Source: Methylobacterium sp. NEAU K
Lineage (GTDB): Bacteria > Pseudomonadota > Alphaproteobacteria > Rhizobiales > Beijerinckiaceae
Reading direction: 5' to 3'
Assembly: GCF_030700285.1 (NCBI RefSeq)
Contig: NZ_JAUYZJ010000014.1
Span: forward strand, 62,001 to 126,000
Length of the DNA: 64,000 bases
Each line of letters starts with the position of its first letter. Positions within the stretch are counted from its first letter, which is position 1. Shown piece by piece: positions 1-8,170 of the stretch. The notes under the pieces were generated by a model, which ran no database searches, was not told the DNA's origin, and worked only from the letters and a program-made list of their open reading frames with translations. A program made the translations under genes and the position numbers.

Positions 1-16
1 GGTCGCGCTGCCTCTA

Positions 17-33
17 ATGTAATAATGTTACAT
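17..33. promoter_or_regulatory. AT-rich inverted repeat, operator candidate
   Basis: A perfect inverted repeat (ATGTAA, 5-nt spacer TAATG, TTACAT) sits in an AT-rich patch inside otherwise GC-rich DNA, about 100 nt upstream of the first gene. Its size and symmetry suit a dimeric TetR-type repressor site. The regulated gene could be the downstream Spy-like gene or a divergent gene beyond the window edge. The regulator is unknown. Confidence 0.4.
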
Positions 34-132
34 ACACAAGCGGGATACATGCCAGGCGCCTGATGGCACCGTCGGTTGCCGCCGCTGCGCCGGGCAGAGC
101 CGCGGCGAGCGGATCGTGAGACGGAGAGTGCC

Positions 133-657
133 ATGTCCCGACGTGTGAGAGCTGCCCTTCTCGTCACCGGTGCCCTCGGCCTGGGTCTGGTCGGCGCGGC
201 CGCCGCGCGTGACCGGGGCGAGGGCTTCCGTGGACAATGGACGTCCCTGAGCCAGGAAGACCGGGCCGCCTTCGCGGATGCCCGAATCGCCGCCCTGCAT
301 GCCGGGCTGAAGCTCAATCCCGACCAGGAGAAGCTGTGGCCGCCGGTCGAGGCCGCGATCCGCGACATGGTCAAGCTCCGCCAGCAGCGCCGCGAGGCGA
401 TGCGCGACCGCCCGAAATTCACCGACGACGCTCCGGCCGCCCTGCGGGCGATGGCGGATGCCGCGACCGCCCGGGGCGAGGCCCTGCGCAAGCTCGCCGA
501 CGCCGCGCAGCCGCTCTACGCCAGCCTCGACCCGGACCAGAAGCGCCGCGCGATGATCCTCGCACGGCCGATGGGTCCGATGGGCGGCCACGGCCATATG
601 GGCGGCTGGCATCATCACCACGACGACGACCACGGGCCGGACGGCGAGGACCGCTGA
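133..657 (+). CDS. Spy/CpxP (LTxxQ)-like periplasmic protein with His/Asp-rich tail
   Basis: A 174-residue exported protein. Residues 1-25 are a signal peptide (Arg-rich start, hydrophobic core, AAAA cleavage region). The mature part is mostly helical and charged, with two LTxxQ-like motifs: LNPDQ at 61-65 and LDPDQ at 132-136. This is the pattern of the Spy/CpxP family of periplasmic chaperones and envelope-stress sensors. The C-terminus (151-174) is rich in His and Asp and looks able to bind metal ions. The chosen ATG gives the signal peptide directly; an upstream in-frame ATG at 76 would add 19 unlikely residues. A chaperone or metal-stress role is an inference from the family. Confidence 0.75.
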   Translation: MSRRVRAALLVTGALGLGLVGAAAARDRGEGFRGQWTSLSQEDRAAFADARIAALHAGLKLNPDQEKLWPPVEAAIRDMVKLRQQRREAMRDRPKFTDDAPAALRAMADAATARGEALRKLADAAQPLYASLDPDQKRRAMILARPMGPMGGHGHMGGWHHHHDDDHGPDGEDR

Positions 658-704
658 TCGGCGCGCGGCCACGCACTGAGGCCTCCAAAGAACTTGATCC
701 GCGA

Positions 705-776
705 CGGCGGCGGCTGCAAACCGCTGCCGCCGCGCGCCTCGATCCGCGTCCGCTCCAACCGGAACGGACGCGGATC
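705..776. other. Two consecutive intergenic hairpins
   Basis: The gap between the Spy-like gene and the ABC exporter holds two inverted repeats. The first, at about 705-732, pairs GGCGGC-type arms. The second has a perfect 12-bp stem (GATCCGCGTCCG at 741-752 with its complement at 765-776) and three further inner pairs. Neither is followed by a T-tract, so they are poor intrinsic terminators. They may stabilise an mRNA end or be a palindromic repeat. Confidence 0.5.
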
Positions 777-883
777 TGCAATCCTCGTTTCGACGCGCTC
801 CCTGACGCCGGACCGGCATCCACTCCGGCGGGGAGCGCTCCGGCCCGGGGGAGGCGGGCGGCAGGTCCGAACCGGTAGGTTTC

Positions 884-2644
884 ATGGCGCGCCTCCCCGG
901 CGATACCGCTCCCCTCCTCGCCCGGCTGTGGCGCACCTGGTTGTATCCGCACCGCGGGACGCTCGCCGTCGTGCTGGTCCTGATCGCCGTCGTGGGCGGT
1001 TCGACCGGGCTCTACCCGGCGCTGATAAAGGCCGCCTTCGACGCCTTCGACCGCAAGGATGCGGCGGCGATCGCCTACGGGCCGCTGGTGGTGATCGTGG
1101 TCACCGCCCTGCGGGGCTTCTCGCTCTACGGCCAGACGGTGCTCACCAACCGGGTGGTCACCCGGGTGGAGGCCGACATGCAGGCGGCGCTCTACGGGCA
1201 CCTGATCGAGTCGGACCTGGCTCAGCTCGGCCGCGAGAGCCCGGCCGCGTTGACCCAGCGCTTCACCACCGATTTCGCCTTCATCAAGGAGGCGCTGACC
1301 CGCATCTCCACGGTGCTCCTGCGCGACATCGCCATGCTGATCGGCCTCGTGGCGGCGCTGATCTGGATGGATCCGGTTCTCACGCTGGTGGCGGGCGTCA
1401 CGGTCCCGTTCGTGGCGGGGCCGATCGGACGGATCGGCAAAAAGCTCCGGCGCGTCTCGACCTCGACGCAGGAGCAGATGGGCGCCACCGCCAGCCTGAT
1501 ATCGGAGAGCCTCCAGGGCGCCCGTGTCGCCAAGACCTACGCCATGGAGGGCTACCTCAAGGGCCGGGCCGTGCAGGCCCTCGATGAGGTGCGCCGCCTC
1601 AAGATGAAGGCCGCCAACGCCCGCGGGCGCCTCGACCCCCTGCTGGAGGTCGGCGGCGGCATCGCGGTGGCCGGCGTGCTGGTGCTGGTCGGGCAGCGGG
1701 TTCTGGCCGGCGAAAAGACCGTGGGCGACTTCACCGGCTACGTAGCGGCGCTGCTGCTCGCCGCGCAGCCGGCCCGGGCGCTGGGAAACCTCAACGCCAT
1801 CCTGCAGGAAGCGGCCGCCGCGCTCCGGCGCTACTTCGACGTGATGGACGAGGCGCCCTGCATCCGCGAGGCGCCCGGCGCCGCGCCGCTGGCCGTGACC
1901 GCCGGAGCGATCCGCTTCGAGGGGGTGCACTTCCGCTACCGCCCGGACGCGCCGGCACTGGAGGGGATCGACCTCGTCGCTCCCGCGGGCTCGGTCACGG
2001 CGCTGGTCGGACGCTCGGGATCGGGCAAATCCTCGTTGCTCAACCTGGTCCCGCGGCTCTACGACGTCACGGAGGGCCGGGTGACCATCGACGGGCAGGA
2101 CGTGCGCGCCGTGACGCTGGCCTCCCTGCGCGAAGCGGTGGCGGTGGTCTCGCAGGAGGTCGTCCTGTTCGACGACACGGTGGCCGCCAATATCGGCTTC
2201 GGCCGGCCCGGGGCGAACCGGGGGGAGATCGAGGCGGCGGCCCGGGCCGCGGCGGCCCACGACTTCGTGTCCGCCCTGCCGGAGGGCTACGAATTCCGTG
2301 TCGGCCCCGGCGGCAACCGGCTGTCCGGCGGCGAGCGGCAGCGGGTGGCGCTGGCCCGCGCCTTCCTCAAGGACGCGCCGATCCTGCTCCTCGACGAGGC
2401 GACCTCGGCCCTCGATTCCGAATCCGAGCGCCTCGTCCAGGAGGCGCTGACCCGGCTCATGAAGGGCCGCACGACCCTGGTGATCGCCCACCGCCTCTCC
2501 ACGGTGCGCGAGGCCGACCGGATCGCCGTGATGGAGGCCGGCCGGGTGATTGAGACCGGCCGGCACGACGACCTGGTCGCCTCCGGCGGCGCCTATGCCC
2601 GCCTGCATCGGCTCCAGCTGTCGGAACCGGCGCCGGCGGAGTGA
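884..2644 (+). CDS. ABC exporter, fused permease-ATPase (MsbA-like)
   Basis: A 586-residue half-transporter of the type that works as a homodimer in the inner membrane. The N-terminal half (about 1-330) carries six predicted membrane helices of the ABC exporter type 1 fold. The C-terminal half is the nucleotide-binding domain: Walker A GRSGSGKS near 376, signature LSGGE near 480, Walker B ILLLDEA near 500, then an IAHR switch histidine. Length and layout match MsbA, the lipid A flippase, and related lipid or drug exporters. Substrate cannot be read from sequence. It stands alone, with a long leader containing two hairpins. Confidence 0.85.
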   Translation: MARLPGDTAPLLARLWRTWLYPHRGTLAVVLVLIAVVGGSTGLYPALIKAAFDAFDRKDAAAIAYGPLVVIVVTALRGFSLYGQTVLTNRVVTRVEADMQAALYGHLIESDLAQLGRESPAALTQRFTTDFAFIKEALTRISTVLLRDIAMLIGLVAALIWMDPVLTLVAGVTVPFVAGPIGRIGKKLRRVSTSTQEQMGATASLISESLQGARVAKTYAMEGYLKGRAVQALDEVRRLKMKAANARGRLDPLLEVGGGIAVAGVLVLVGQRVLAGEKTVGDFTGYVAALLLAAQPARALGNLNAILQEAAAALRRYFDVMDEAPCIREAPGAAPLAVTAGAIRFEGVHFRYRPDAPALEGIDLVAPAGSVTALVGRSGSGKSSLLNLVPRLYDVTEGRVTIDGQDVRAVTLASLREAVAVVSQEVVLFDDTVAANIGFGRPGANRGEIEAAARAAAAHDFVSALPEGYEFRVGPGGNRLSGGERQRVALARAFLKDAPILLLDEATSALDSESERLVQEALTRLMKGRTTLVIAHRLSTVREADRIAVMEAGRVIETGRHDDLVASGGAYARLHRLQLSEPAPAE

Positions 2645-2653
2645 CACGCCGCG

Positions 2654-3586
2654 TCAGGGGATCGGCGGGACCGGCAGCCGGCTCTCGCCGCGCTCCATCA
2701 CGAAGGTGTGGTCCAGGCTGTACCAGGGGGCCGTCAGGTCGGGTTCGGGCGCGGCCTCGTCGGCGCCGTGCTCCACGAAGGCGCCGATCAGGCGGTCGGT
2801 GACGCCGAAGACCACGTCGCTGCGCAGGTGCGCGTCGTCCGGATCGAAGACCTGGGTCACCAGCGTCTTCCAGCCCGGCTTCACGCAGAGGATATGCATG
2901 TGCGCAGGCCGGAACGGATGCCGGCGCTGCGCCCGCAACAGATCGCCCGCCGGGCCGTGGACCGGCACCGGGTAGCCGGAGGGCTTCACCGAGCGCAGGG
3001 CGAACCGGCCGTCCGCATCGGTGGCGAGTGTCCCGCGCAGGTTCATGTCGGCCTGTGTCGGGTCCTGGTTCTCATAGAGGCCGACCGGCGAGGATTGCCA
3101 GACATCGATGCGCACATCCGGGATCGGCGCGCCGGCCGGGTCCGTGACGCGCCCCCGCGTGAACAGGACCGGCCCCGGAGTCGGCGAGCGCACGATGCTG
3201 CCGCCGTTCGGCACCGGCGGTGCGCCGTCCCGCCAGAACGGCCCGAGCAGCGCGGCCTCGGTCTCCGCGGCGCCGGCATCGCCGTTGTTCAGCAGGCAGA
3301 CCAGGGTCGAGAGGCCGAGCACGTCCGACATCAGCACGGCCTCGTTGTGCCGGGCGTCGGTGGTCTGCCCGATCCGGTTGAGGAGCGCGATCCCCGCCTC
3401 CCATTCCGGCTCGGTCAGACGGACCTCGCGGGCGAAGGCGTGGAGATGGCGCACCAGCGCGGCCGTGATCTCCCGGAGCCGCGGGTCGGGCGTCCCGGCC
3501 ATCGCGGCGAGCACCACCGGCGTCACCGCGTCGGCGCCGTCGATGATCCCGGGTCCCGCCCGGCTGGTCTCGCTGCTGTGGGCCAT
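2654..3586 (-). CDS. Intradiol ring-cleavage dioxygenase (catechol/hydroxyquinol 1,2-dioxygenase type)
   Basis: A 310-residue non-haem Fe(III) dioxygenase. The two Tyr and two His iron ligands of the family are visible as Y171 (GLYENQ), Y205 (SGYPVP), H229 and H231 (RPAHMHI). The N-terminal 120 residues form the helical dimerisation domain typical of catechol and hydroxyquinol 1,2-dioxygenases. These open the aromatic ring between the two hydroxyls to give muconate or maleylacetate. The ATG chosen has AGAGGAAG upstream. No other aromatic-degradation genes are adjacent, so the pathway is unknown. The RRHPFRPAHMH region resembles hydroxyquinol enzymes, but catechol specificity is not excluded. 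Divergent from ilvE. Confidence 0.8.
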   Translation of the reverse strand: MAHSSETSRAGPGIIDGADAVTPVVLAAMAGTPDPRLREITAALVRHLHAFAREVRLTEPEWEAGIALLNRIGQTTDARHNEAVLMSDVLGLSTLVCLLNNGDAGAAETEAALLGPFWRDGAPPVPNGGSIVRSPTPGPVLFTRGRVTDPAGAPIPDVRIDVWQSSPVGLYENQDPTQADMNLRGTLATDADGRFALRSVKPSGYPVPVHGPAGDLLRAQRRHPFRPAHMHILCVKPGWKTLVTQVFDPDDAHLRSDVVFGVTDRLIGAFVEHGADEAAPEPDLTAPWYSLDHTFVMERGESRLPVPPIP

Positions 3587-3673
3587 GATCGGGCTTCCTC
3601 TCGGCGGCGGGAGCGGGACGCGCGTGGGACGCAACGGCGACCGGCAAGGCATAAACGGCAAATCCGTCATGCA

Positions 3674-3704
3674 CGCGCTCCGTAGATTCATCCGGCGGAG
3701 CGCG
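3674..3704. promoter_or_regulatory. 9-bp inverted repeat between divergent dioxygenase and ilvE
   Basis: CGCGCTCCG at 3674-3682 is complemented perfectly at 3696-3704 across a 13-nt loop. It lies in the 150-nt divergent intergenic region, 33 nt before the ilvE start. It could be an operator or an ilvE leader hairpin; nothing identifies the factor. Confidence 0.35.
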
Positions 3705-3736
3705 CCATAAGGGCCTGAGCCGATGAGGACCACACC

Positions 3737-4825
3737 GTGAGCGACCTGACGTTCGAGATCCAAGCCCATCCTGCCCGCCGGACCAGCACGGAGCGGGCCG
3801 CGCTGTTGACGAATCCGGGCTTCGGCAAGGTGTTCACCGACCACATGGTGGTGGCGCGCTACGCGGCCGGCCGCGGCTGGCACGATGCGCGGATCCAGGC
3901 GCGCGAGGCGATCCCGCTCGATCCCGCCGCCGCAGTGCTGCACTACGCGCAGGAGATCTTCGAGGGGCTGAAGGCCTATCGCACCGGCGATGGCGGCGCG
4001 GCCCTGTTCCGGCCCGACGCCAACGCGCGCCGCTTCCGCCGCTCGGCCGAGCGCATGGCGATGGTGCCGTTTCCGGAGGATGCCTTCGTCGAGGCGATGC
4101 GCAAACTGGTCGAGATCGACCGCGACTGGATCCCCGACACCCCGGATGGCAGCCTGTATCTCCGGCCGTTCATGATCGCCAGCGAGGCCTTCCTCGGGGT
4201 CAAGCCGGCCTCGGAATACCTGTTCATCACGATCGCCTCGGCGGTGGGCTCATACTTCAAGGACCCGACCGGGACCGTCACGGTCTGGATCTCGGAGCAC
4301 TTCACCCGTGCCGCTCCGGGCGGCACGGGCGCGGCCAAGTGCGGCGGCAACTACGCCGCGAGCCTCGCCGCGCAGGCCGAGGCCGCGGGCCAGGGCTGCG
4401 AGCAGGTGGTGTTCCTCGACGCGGCCGAGCGCCGCTATGTCGAGGAACTCGGCGGCATGAACGTCTTCTTCGTGTTCGCGGACGGGACGCTGCTCACCCC
4501 GCCGCTCTCGGACAGCATCCTGCCCGGCATCACCCGCGACTCGGTGATCACCCTGGCGCGCGAGGCCGGGCTGACCGTCAACGAGGAACCCTACACGATC
4601 GACGCGTGGCGTGCCGACGCACGGAGCGGACGCCTGACCGAGGCCTTCGCCTGCGGCACGGCCGCGGTGATCACTCCGATCGGCACCGTGAAGGGCCGGG
4701 AGGAATCCTTCACCATCAACGGTGCCGTGGCCGGCCCCGTGGCGCAGCGGCTGCGGACCATGCTGGTCGACATCCAGCGTGGAACGACGAACGATTCGCA
4801 TGGCTGGTTCCAGAAGGTCTTCTAG
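3737..4825 (+). CDS. ilvE: Branched-chain amino acid aminotransferase
   Basis: A 362-residue PLP enzyme of fold type IV that interconverts valine, leucine and isoleucine with their 2-oxo acids using 2-oxoglutarate. The Schiff-base lysine is K201, in the family motif GTGAAKCGGNYAAS (seen directly). Conserved EELGGMN and ACGTAAVITPI blocks follow. The length fits the eukaryote-like BCAT subgroup common in alphaproteobacteria. The start is GTG. It is far from ilvC and ilvIH in this window and divergent from the dioxygenase. Confidence 0.92.
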   Translation: MSDLTFEIQAHPARRTSTERAALLTNPGFGKVFTDHMVVARYAAGRGWHDARIQAREAIPLDPAAAVLHYAQEIFEGLKAYRTGDGGAALFRPDANARRFRRSAERMAMVPFPEDAFVEAMRKLVEIDRDWIPDTPDGSLYLRPFMIASEAFLGVKPASEYLFITIASAVGSYFKDPTGTVTVWISEHFTRAAPGGTGAAKCGGNYAASLAAQAEAAGQGCEQVVFLDAAERRYVEELGGMNVFFVFADGTLLTPPLSDSILPGITRDSVITLAREAGLTVNEEPYTIDAWRADARSGRLTEAFACGTAAVITPIGTVKGREESFTINGAVAGPVAQRLRTMLVDIQRGTTNDSHGWFQKVF

Positions 4826-4846
4826 CGCCGCGCCCACCGCCCGGGC

Positions 4847-6676
4847 GTGTTCGTGACGGAAGCGGCGCCCGGGATCCCCCGCGAGCCGGCAGCCGGGTCG
4901 TGGAATCCCGGAGTCAGCTCCGACCTGCCCGCCGCGTTTCTGCCGCTGGTCACCGTCTACCGGCCCGAGCACGTCGAGACGCCGCTGCGCGACGCCCTGG
5001 AGCTAAGCGACCTGTGCGGGCTGCCGGCCCGGCAGCTCACGCGCTTCAGGCCCGGACGTCTCGTTGTGCACGAGGTGCTGATCCGGGTGATGTCGGACCT
5101 GTCGGTGCCGGTGGGCGAGGTCTACGCAGATCTCGGCGTCAACTTCCGGGCGATCGTCGGGGCTATCCTGCACCAGGGCATCGAGCCCCGGCTCGCGGAG
5201 GTCGAGGCGGCCCTGGCGGCGATCCGCGCCGAAGCCGACGCGGTGCTCCAGCGCGAGATCACCGCTCTCCTCGACGACGAACCAGCCCCGCACGCACCGC
5301 AGCCGGGCTGGCTCGACCGGCTGCTTGGGCGGCGCCCCCCGGAGCCATCCGCCCCTCGCCAGGACCCCGCGACCCGGGCCCTGCAGCACCTCGACGCCTG
5401 GCAGCGCCGGGCCGCGGCGGCCGGCGACGGCCTGGAGATCGCCGCCTGCGAGGCCCTGCGCACCGTGGTGTCGAGCCTCGTCGCCCGGCAGAACACGCTG
5501 ATCCGCGACGCGAGCCTGCTGCGGAGCATCGCCGGGACACTGGTCTCGAACGGCTACGGCAGCCGCCGCATCGGCGAGCTGATCGAGCCCTGGATCGCCG
5601 CCGTGGTCGACGCCGGCGGCTACCGCCGGCTCGCCCCACAGGACCATCCGGTGGTGATGAACGTCAAGGGCGCCTCGGCCTCCGGCAAGAGCACGATCCG
5701 GCCCTACCAGCTGGGCCTCGCCAAGCGCCTCGGGATGGCGTGGTCCGACTTCGCGGTCATCACGCCGGACATCTGGCGCAAGTACCTGCTCGACTACGGC
5801 AGCCTCGGCGCGGCGACCCGGTATGCCGGCACGCTGACAGGCTACGAGGTCGAGATCATCGACATGAAACTCGACCGCTACGTCACCCGCAAGGCGGCCG
5901 AGCGGCGGATCTCGAACCTGCTGATCGACCGCTTCCGGTTCGACAGCTTCCAGGCCGAGCCCGGCTCCGACGGCGGCGGCCAACTGCTCACCCGGTTCGG
6001 CGACCGCGTCTACATGCAGTTCATGGTCACGCCCCCGGCCGACACGGTAGAGCGCGCCTGGAAGCGGGGCGAACAGTTCGGCCGCTACAAGGCCGTGGAG
6101 GATCTGCTGGCCCACAACGTCGAGGCCTATACCGGCATGCCGCGCCTGTTCTTCAACTGGGCGCTCGCCCGGGACAAACAGGTGGTGTGCGAGTTCCTCG
6201 ACAACAGCGTCCCGCTGGGCCGGCGTCCGCGCACCATCGCGTTCGGGGCCGGCGGGATCCTGAACATCCTCGACGTGAAGGGGCTGATCGACATCGACCG
6301 CTTTCGCAAGATCGACATTTTCGCGCGCGGGCCGCACGAGGTCTTTCGAGGCGTCGATCTCGCGGCGTCCGCCAACACGGCGTTCCTGCGTGACTGCCTG
6401 CGCCGGATGGCGACCGTCCGGTTCGCGCAGGCCGAGACGGGGCGGGTGTTCGTGCGGCTCGATCGCGGCCGCATCACCGGCCTCGACCGGGCGGCCCTCG
6501 CTGAGGCCGGGGACGGGCCCGACTGGGCCGCTGCGCGGGCGGTGATCGGCATCCCCGCCGACAGGTCCGGGATCCCGGACCTGGACGAGACCGTCGACCC
6601 CGTGGAGGAGCCGACGCTCGGGGCATGGGGTCCGGGCCTGTCGGAGGATCAGACGGAACAATATCTCCGACGATGA
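4847..6676 (+). CDS. Large unassigned protein with zeta-toxin-like P-loop
   Basis: A 609-residue protein I do not recognise as a named family. Residues 1-260 are helix-rich, with a proline-rich linker near 145-175 (WLDRLLGRRPPEPSAP). At 275-283 is a clear Walker A, GASASGKST, followed by ITPDIWRKYLLDY and a charged helical region. This P-loop and the downstream Asp/Arg residues resemble zeta-toxin or AAA_33-type kinases that phosphorylate small molecules, which is an inference. It begins with GTG 22 nt after ilvE and may share its transcript. No antitoxin-sized partner is adjacent, and the size is well above free zeta toxins (about 290 residues). Confidence 0.6.
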   Translation: MFVTEAAPGIPREPAAGSWNPGVSSDLPAAFLPLVTVYRPEHVETPLRDALELSDLCGLPARQLTRFRPGRLVVHEVLIRVMSDLSVPVGEVYADLGVNFRAIVGAILHQGIEPRLAEVEAALAAIRAEADAVLQREITALLDDEPAPHAPQPGWLDRLLGRRPPEPSAPRQDPATRALQHLDAWQRRAAAAGDGLEIAACEALRTVVSSLVARQNTLIRDASLLRSIAGTLVSNGYGSRRIGELIEPWIAAVVDAGGYRRLAPQDHPVVMNVKGASASGKSTIRPYQLGLAKRLGMAWSDFAVITPDIWRKYLLDYGSLGAATRYAGTLTGYEVEIIDMKLDRYVTRKAAERRISNLLIDRFRFDSFQAEPGSDGGGQLLTRFGDRVYMQFMVTPPADTVERAWKRGEQFGRYKAVEDLLAHNVEAYTGMPRLFFNWALARDKQVVCEFLDNSVPLGRRPRTIAFGAGGILNILDVKGLIDIDRFRKIDIFARGPHEVFRGVDLAASANTAFLRDCLRRMATVRFAQAETGRVFVRLDRGRITGLDRAALAEAGDGPDWAAARAVIGIPADRSGIPDLDETVDPVEEPTLGAWGPGLSEDQTEQYLRR

Positions 6677-6700
6677 CACCGAGCGGTCGCCGTTCCCTCT

Positions 6701-6715
6701 GGTATATTGCATACC
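6701..6715. promoter_or_regulatory. Inverted repeat upstream of oxalate transporter
   Basis: GGTAT, spacer ATTGC, ATACC lies 80 nt before the transporter start. The preceding base makes a TGGTAT half-site, also present in the palindrome at 15060-15075 in front of PAS-frc. Shared half-sites in front of both oxalate transcripts suggest a common regulator, possibly of the GntR type. Confidence 0.4.
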
Positions 6716-6794
6716 TGATTGGGATGTGCATGATCGCTCCTGCCCGATCGACGCGTCGCCTCAGGTAGGCGCCGGCCAAAAGAGAGGCTCAGGG

Positions 6795-8081
6795 ATGGAA
6801 CGCCAGGATCTTCCGTCGGCGAAATGGTGGCAGCTCGCCTTCGGGGTGATCTGCATGGCCATGATCGCCAACCTCCAATATGGCTGGACGTTGTTCGTCG
6901 ACCCGATCGACCAGCGATACCATTGGGGCCGGGCTGCGATCCAGCTCGCCTTCACGCTGTTCGTGGCCACCGAGACCTGGCTCGTCCCGGTGGAGGCCTG
7001 GTTCGTCGACCGCTACGGCCCGAAGATCGTGGTCGCCTTCGGGGGCGTGATGATCGCACTGGCCTGGACCATCGACGCCTACGCCGATAGCCTATTCATG
7101 CTCTATCTCGGGGCCGTGATCGCCGGCATCGGCGCCGGCTCAGTCTACGGCACCTGCGTGGGCAATGCGCTGAAGTGGTTTCCGCACCGCCGCGGCCTCG
7201 CGGCGGGCGCGACCGCCGCCGGGTTCGGGGCGGGCGCGGCCATCACGGTGGTGCCGATCGCCCGGATGATCGCCTCCAGCGGCTACCAGGACGCCTTCCT
7301 GTATTTCGGCCTCGGCCAGGGTGCCGTGGTCCTCGTCCTCGCCTTCCTGCTGCGCAAGCCGTCGACGATCACGCCGGTGCAGCGCAAGAGCCTGCGCCTG
7401 CCCCAGACCAAGGTCGACCGCAGCCCGCGCGAGGCTGTGCGGACCCCGGTCTTCTGGGTGATGTACGCGATGTTCGTGATGGTCGCCTCCGGGGGCCTGA
7501 TGGCGGCGGCGCAGATCGCCCCGATCGCCCACGACTTCCAGGTCGCCGGCGTCCCGGTGAGCCTGTTCGGCCTCCAGATGGCCGCGCTGACCCTCGCGAT
7601 CTCCCTCGACCGGATCTTCGACGGGTTCGGGCGGCCGTTCTTCGGCTTCGTCTCCGACCATATCGGGCGCGAGAACACGATGTTCATCGCCTTCTCGACG
7701 GCGGCGCTGGCGGTGATCGTGCTGCTCACCTACGGCCACCACCCGATGGTGTTCGTCTTCGCCACCGCGGTGTATTTCGGGGTGTTCGGCGAGATCTACT
7801 CGCTGTTCCCGGCGACCTGCGGCGACACGTTCGGATCGAAATACGCCGCCAGCAATGCCGGCCTGCTCTACACCGCCAAGGGCACAGCCTCGTTCCTGGT
7901 CCCGTTCGCCAGCCTCCTGTCGGCCGCCTATGGCTGGTCGGCGGTGTTCTCGCTGATCATCGGCCTCAACGTTGCTGCGGCGGCGATGGCGATCTTCGTG
8001 CTGCGGCCGCTGCGCGCCCGCTACCTCGCTGAAGGCGAGCATCCGGCCTCCGTGGCCGCCCAACCGATCCGGGTCGCCTGA
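6795..8081 (+). CDS. MFS transporter, oxalate/formate antiporter (OxlT) type
   Basis: A 428-residue major facilitator protein with 12 predicted membrane helices. The N-terminal [24 protein letters not shown] region is characteristic of the oxalate:formate antiporter family. OxlT swaps external oxalate for internal formate. The next gene, 89 nt downstream on the same strand, is oxalyl-CoA decarboxylase, which supports oxalate as the substrate. The start is the internal ATG at 6795 with GAGAGG and AGGG upstream; an earlier ATG at 6726 would add a hydrophilic stretch that is not family-like. Whether it is an antiporter or a symporter cannot be told from sequence. Confidence 0.85.
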   Translation: MERQDLPSAKWWQLAFGVICMAMIANLQYGWTLFVDPIDQRYHWGRAAIQLAFTLFVATETWLVPVEAWFVDRYGPKIVVAFGGVMIALAWTIDAYADSLFMLYLGAVIAGIGAGSVYGTCVGNALKWFPHRRGLAAGATAAGFGAGAAITVVPIARMIASSGYQDAFLYFGLGQGAVVLVLAFLLRKPSTITPVQRKSLRLPQTKVDRSPREAVRTPVFWVMYAMFVMVASGGLMAAAQIAPIAHDFQVAGVPVSLFGLQMAALTLAISLDRIFDGFGRPFFGFVSDHIGRENTMFIAFSTAALAVIVLLTYGHHPMVFVFATAVYFGVFGEIYSLFPATCGDTFGSKYAASNAGLLYTAKGTASFLVPFASLLSAAYGWSAVFSLIIGLNVAAAAMAIFVLRPLRARYLAEGEHPASVAAQPIRVA

Positions 8082-8170
8082 GCCGTCCCGATACCGACTT
8101 CACCGATGGCCCGGAGCCTGCACCGGCCCGGGACGCCTGCACCCAAACCGATGGTCCGGGAGATTCCGCA

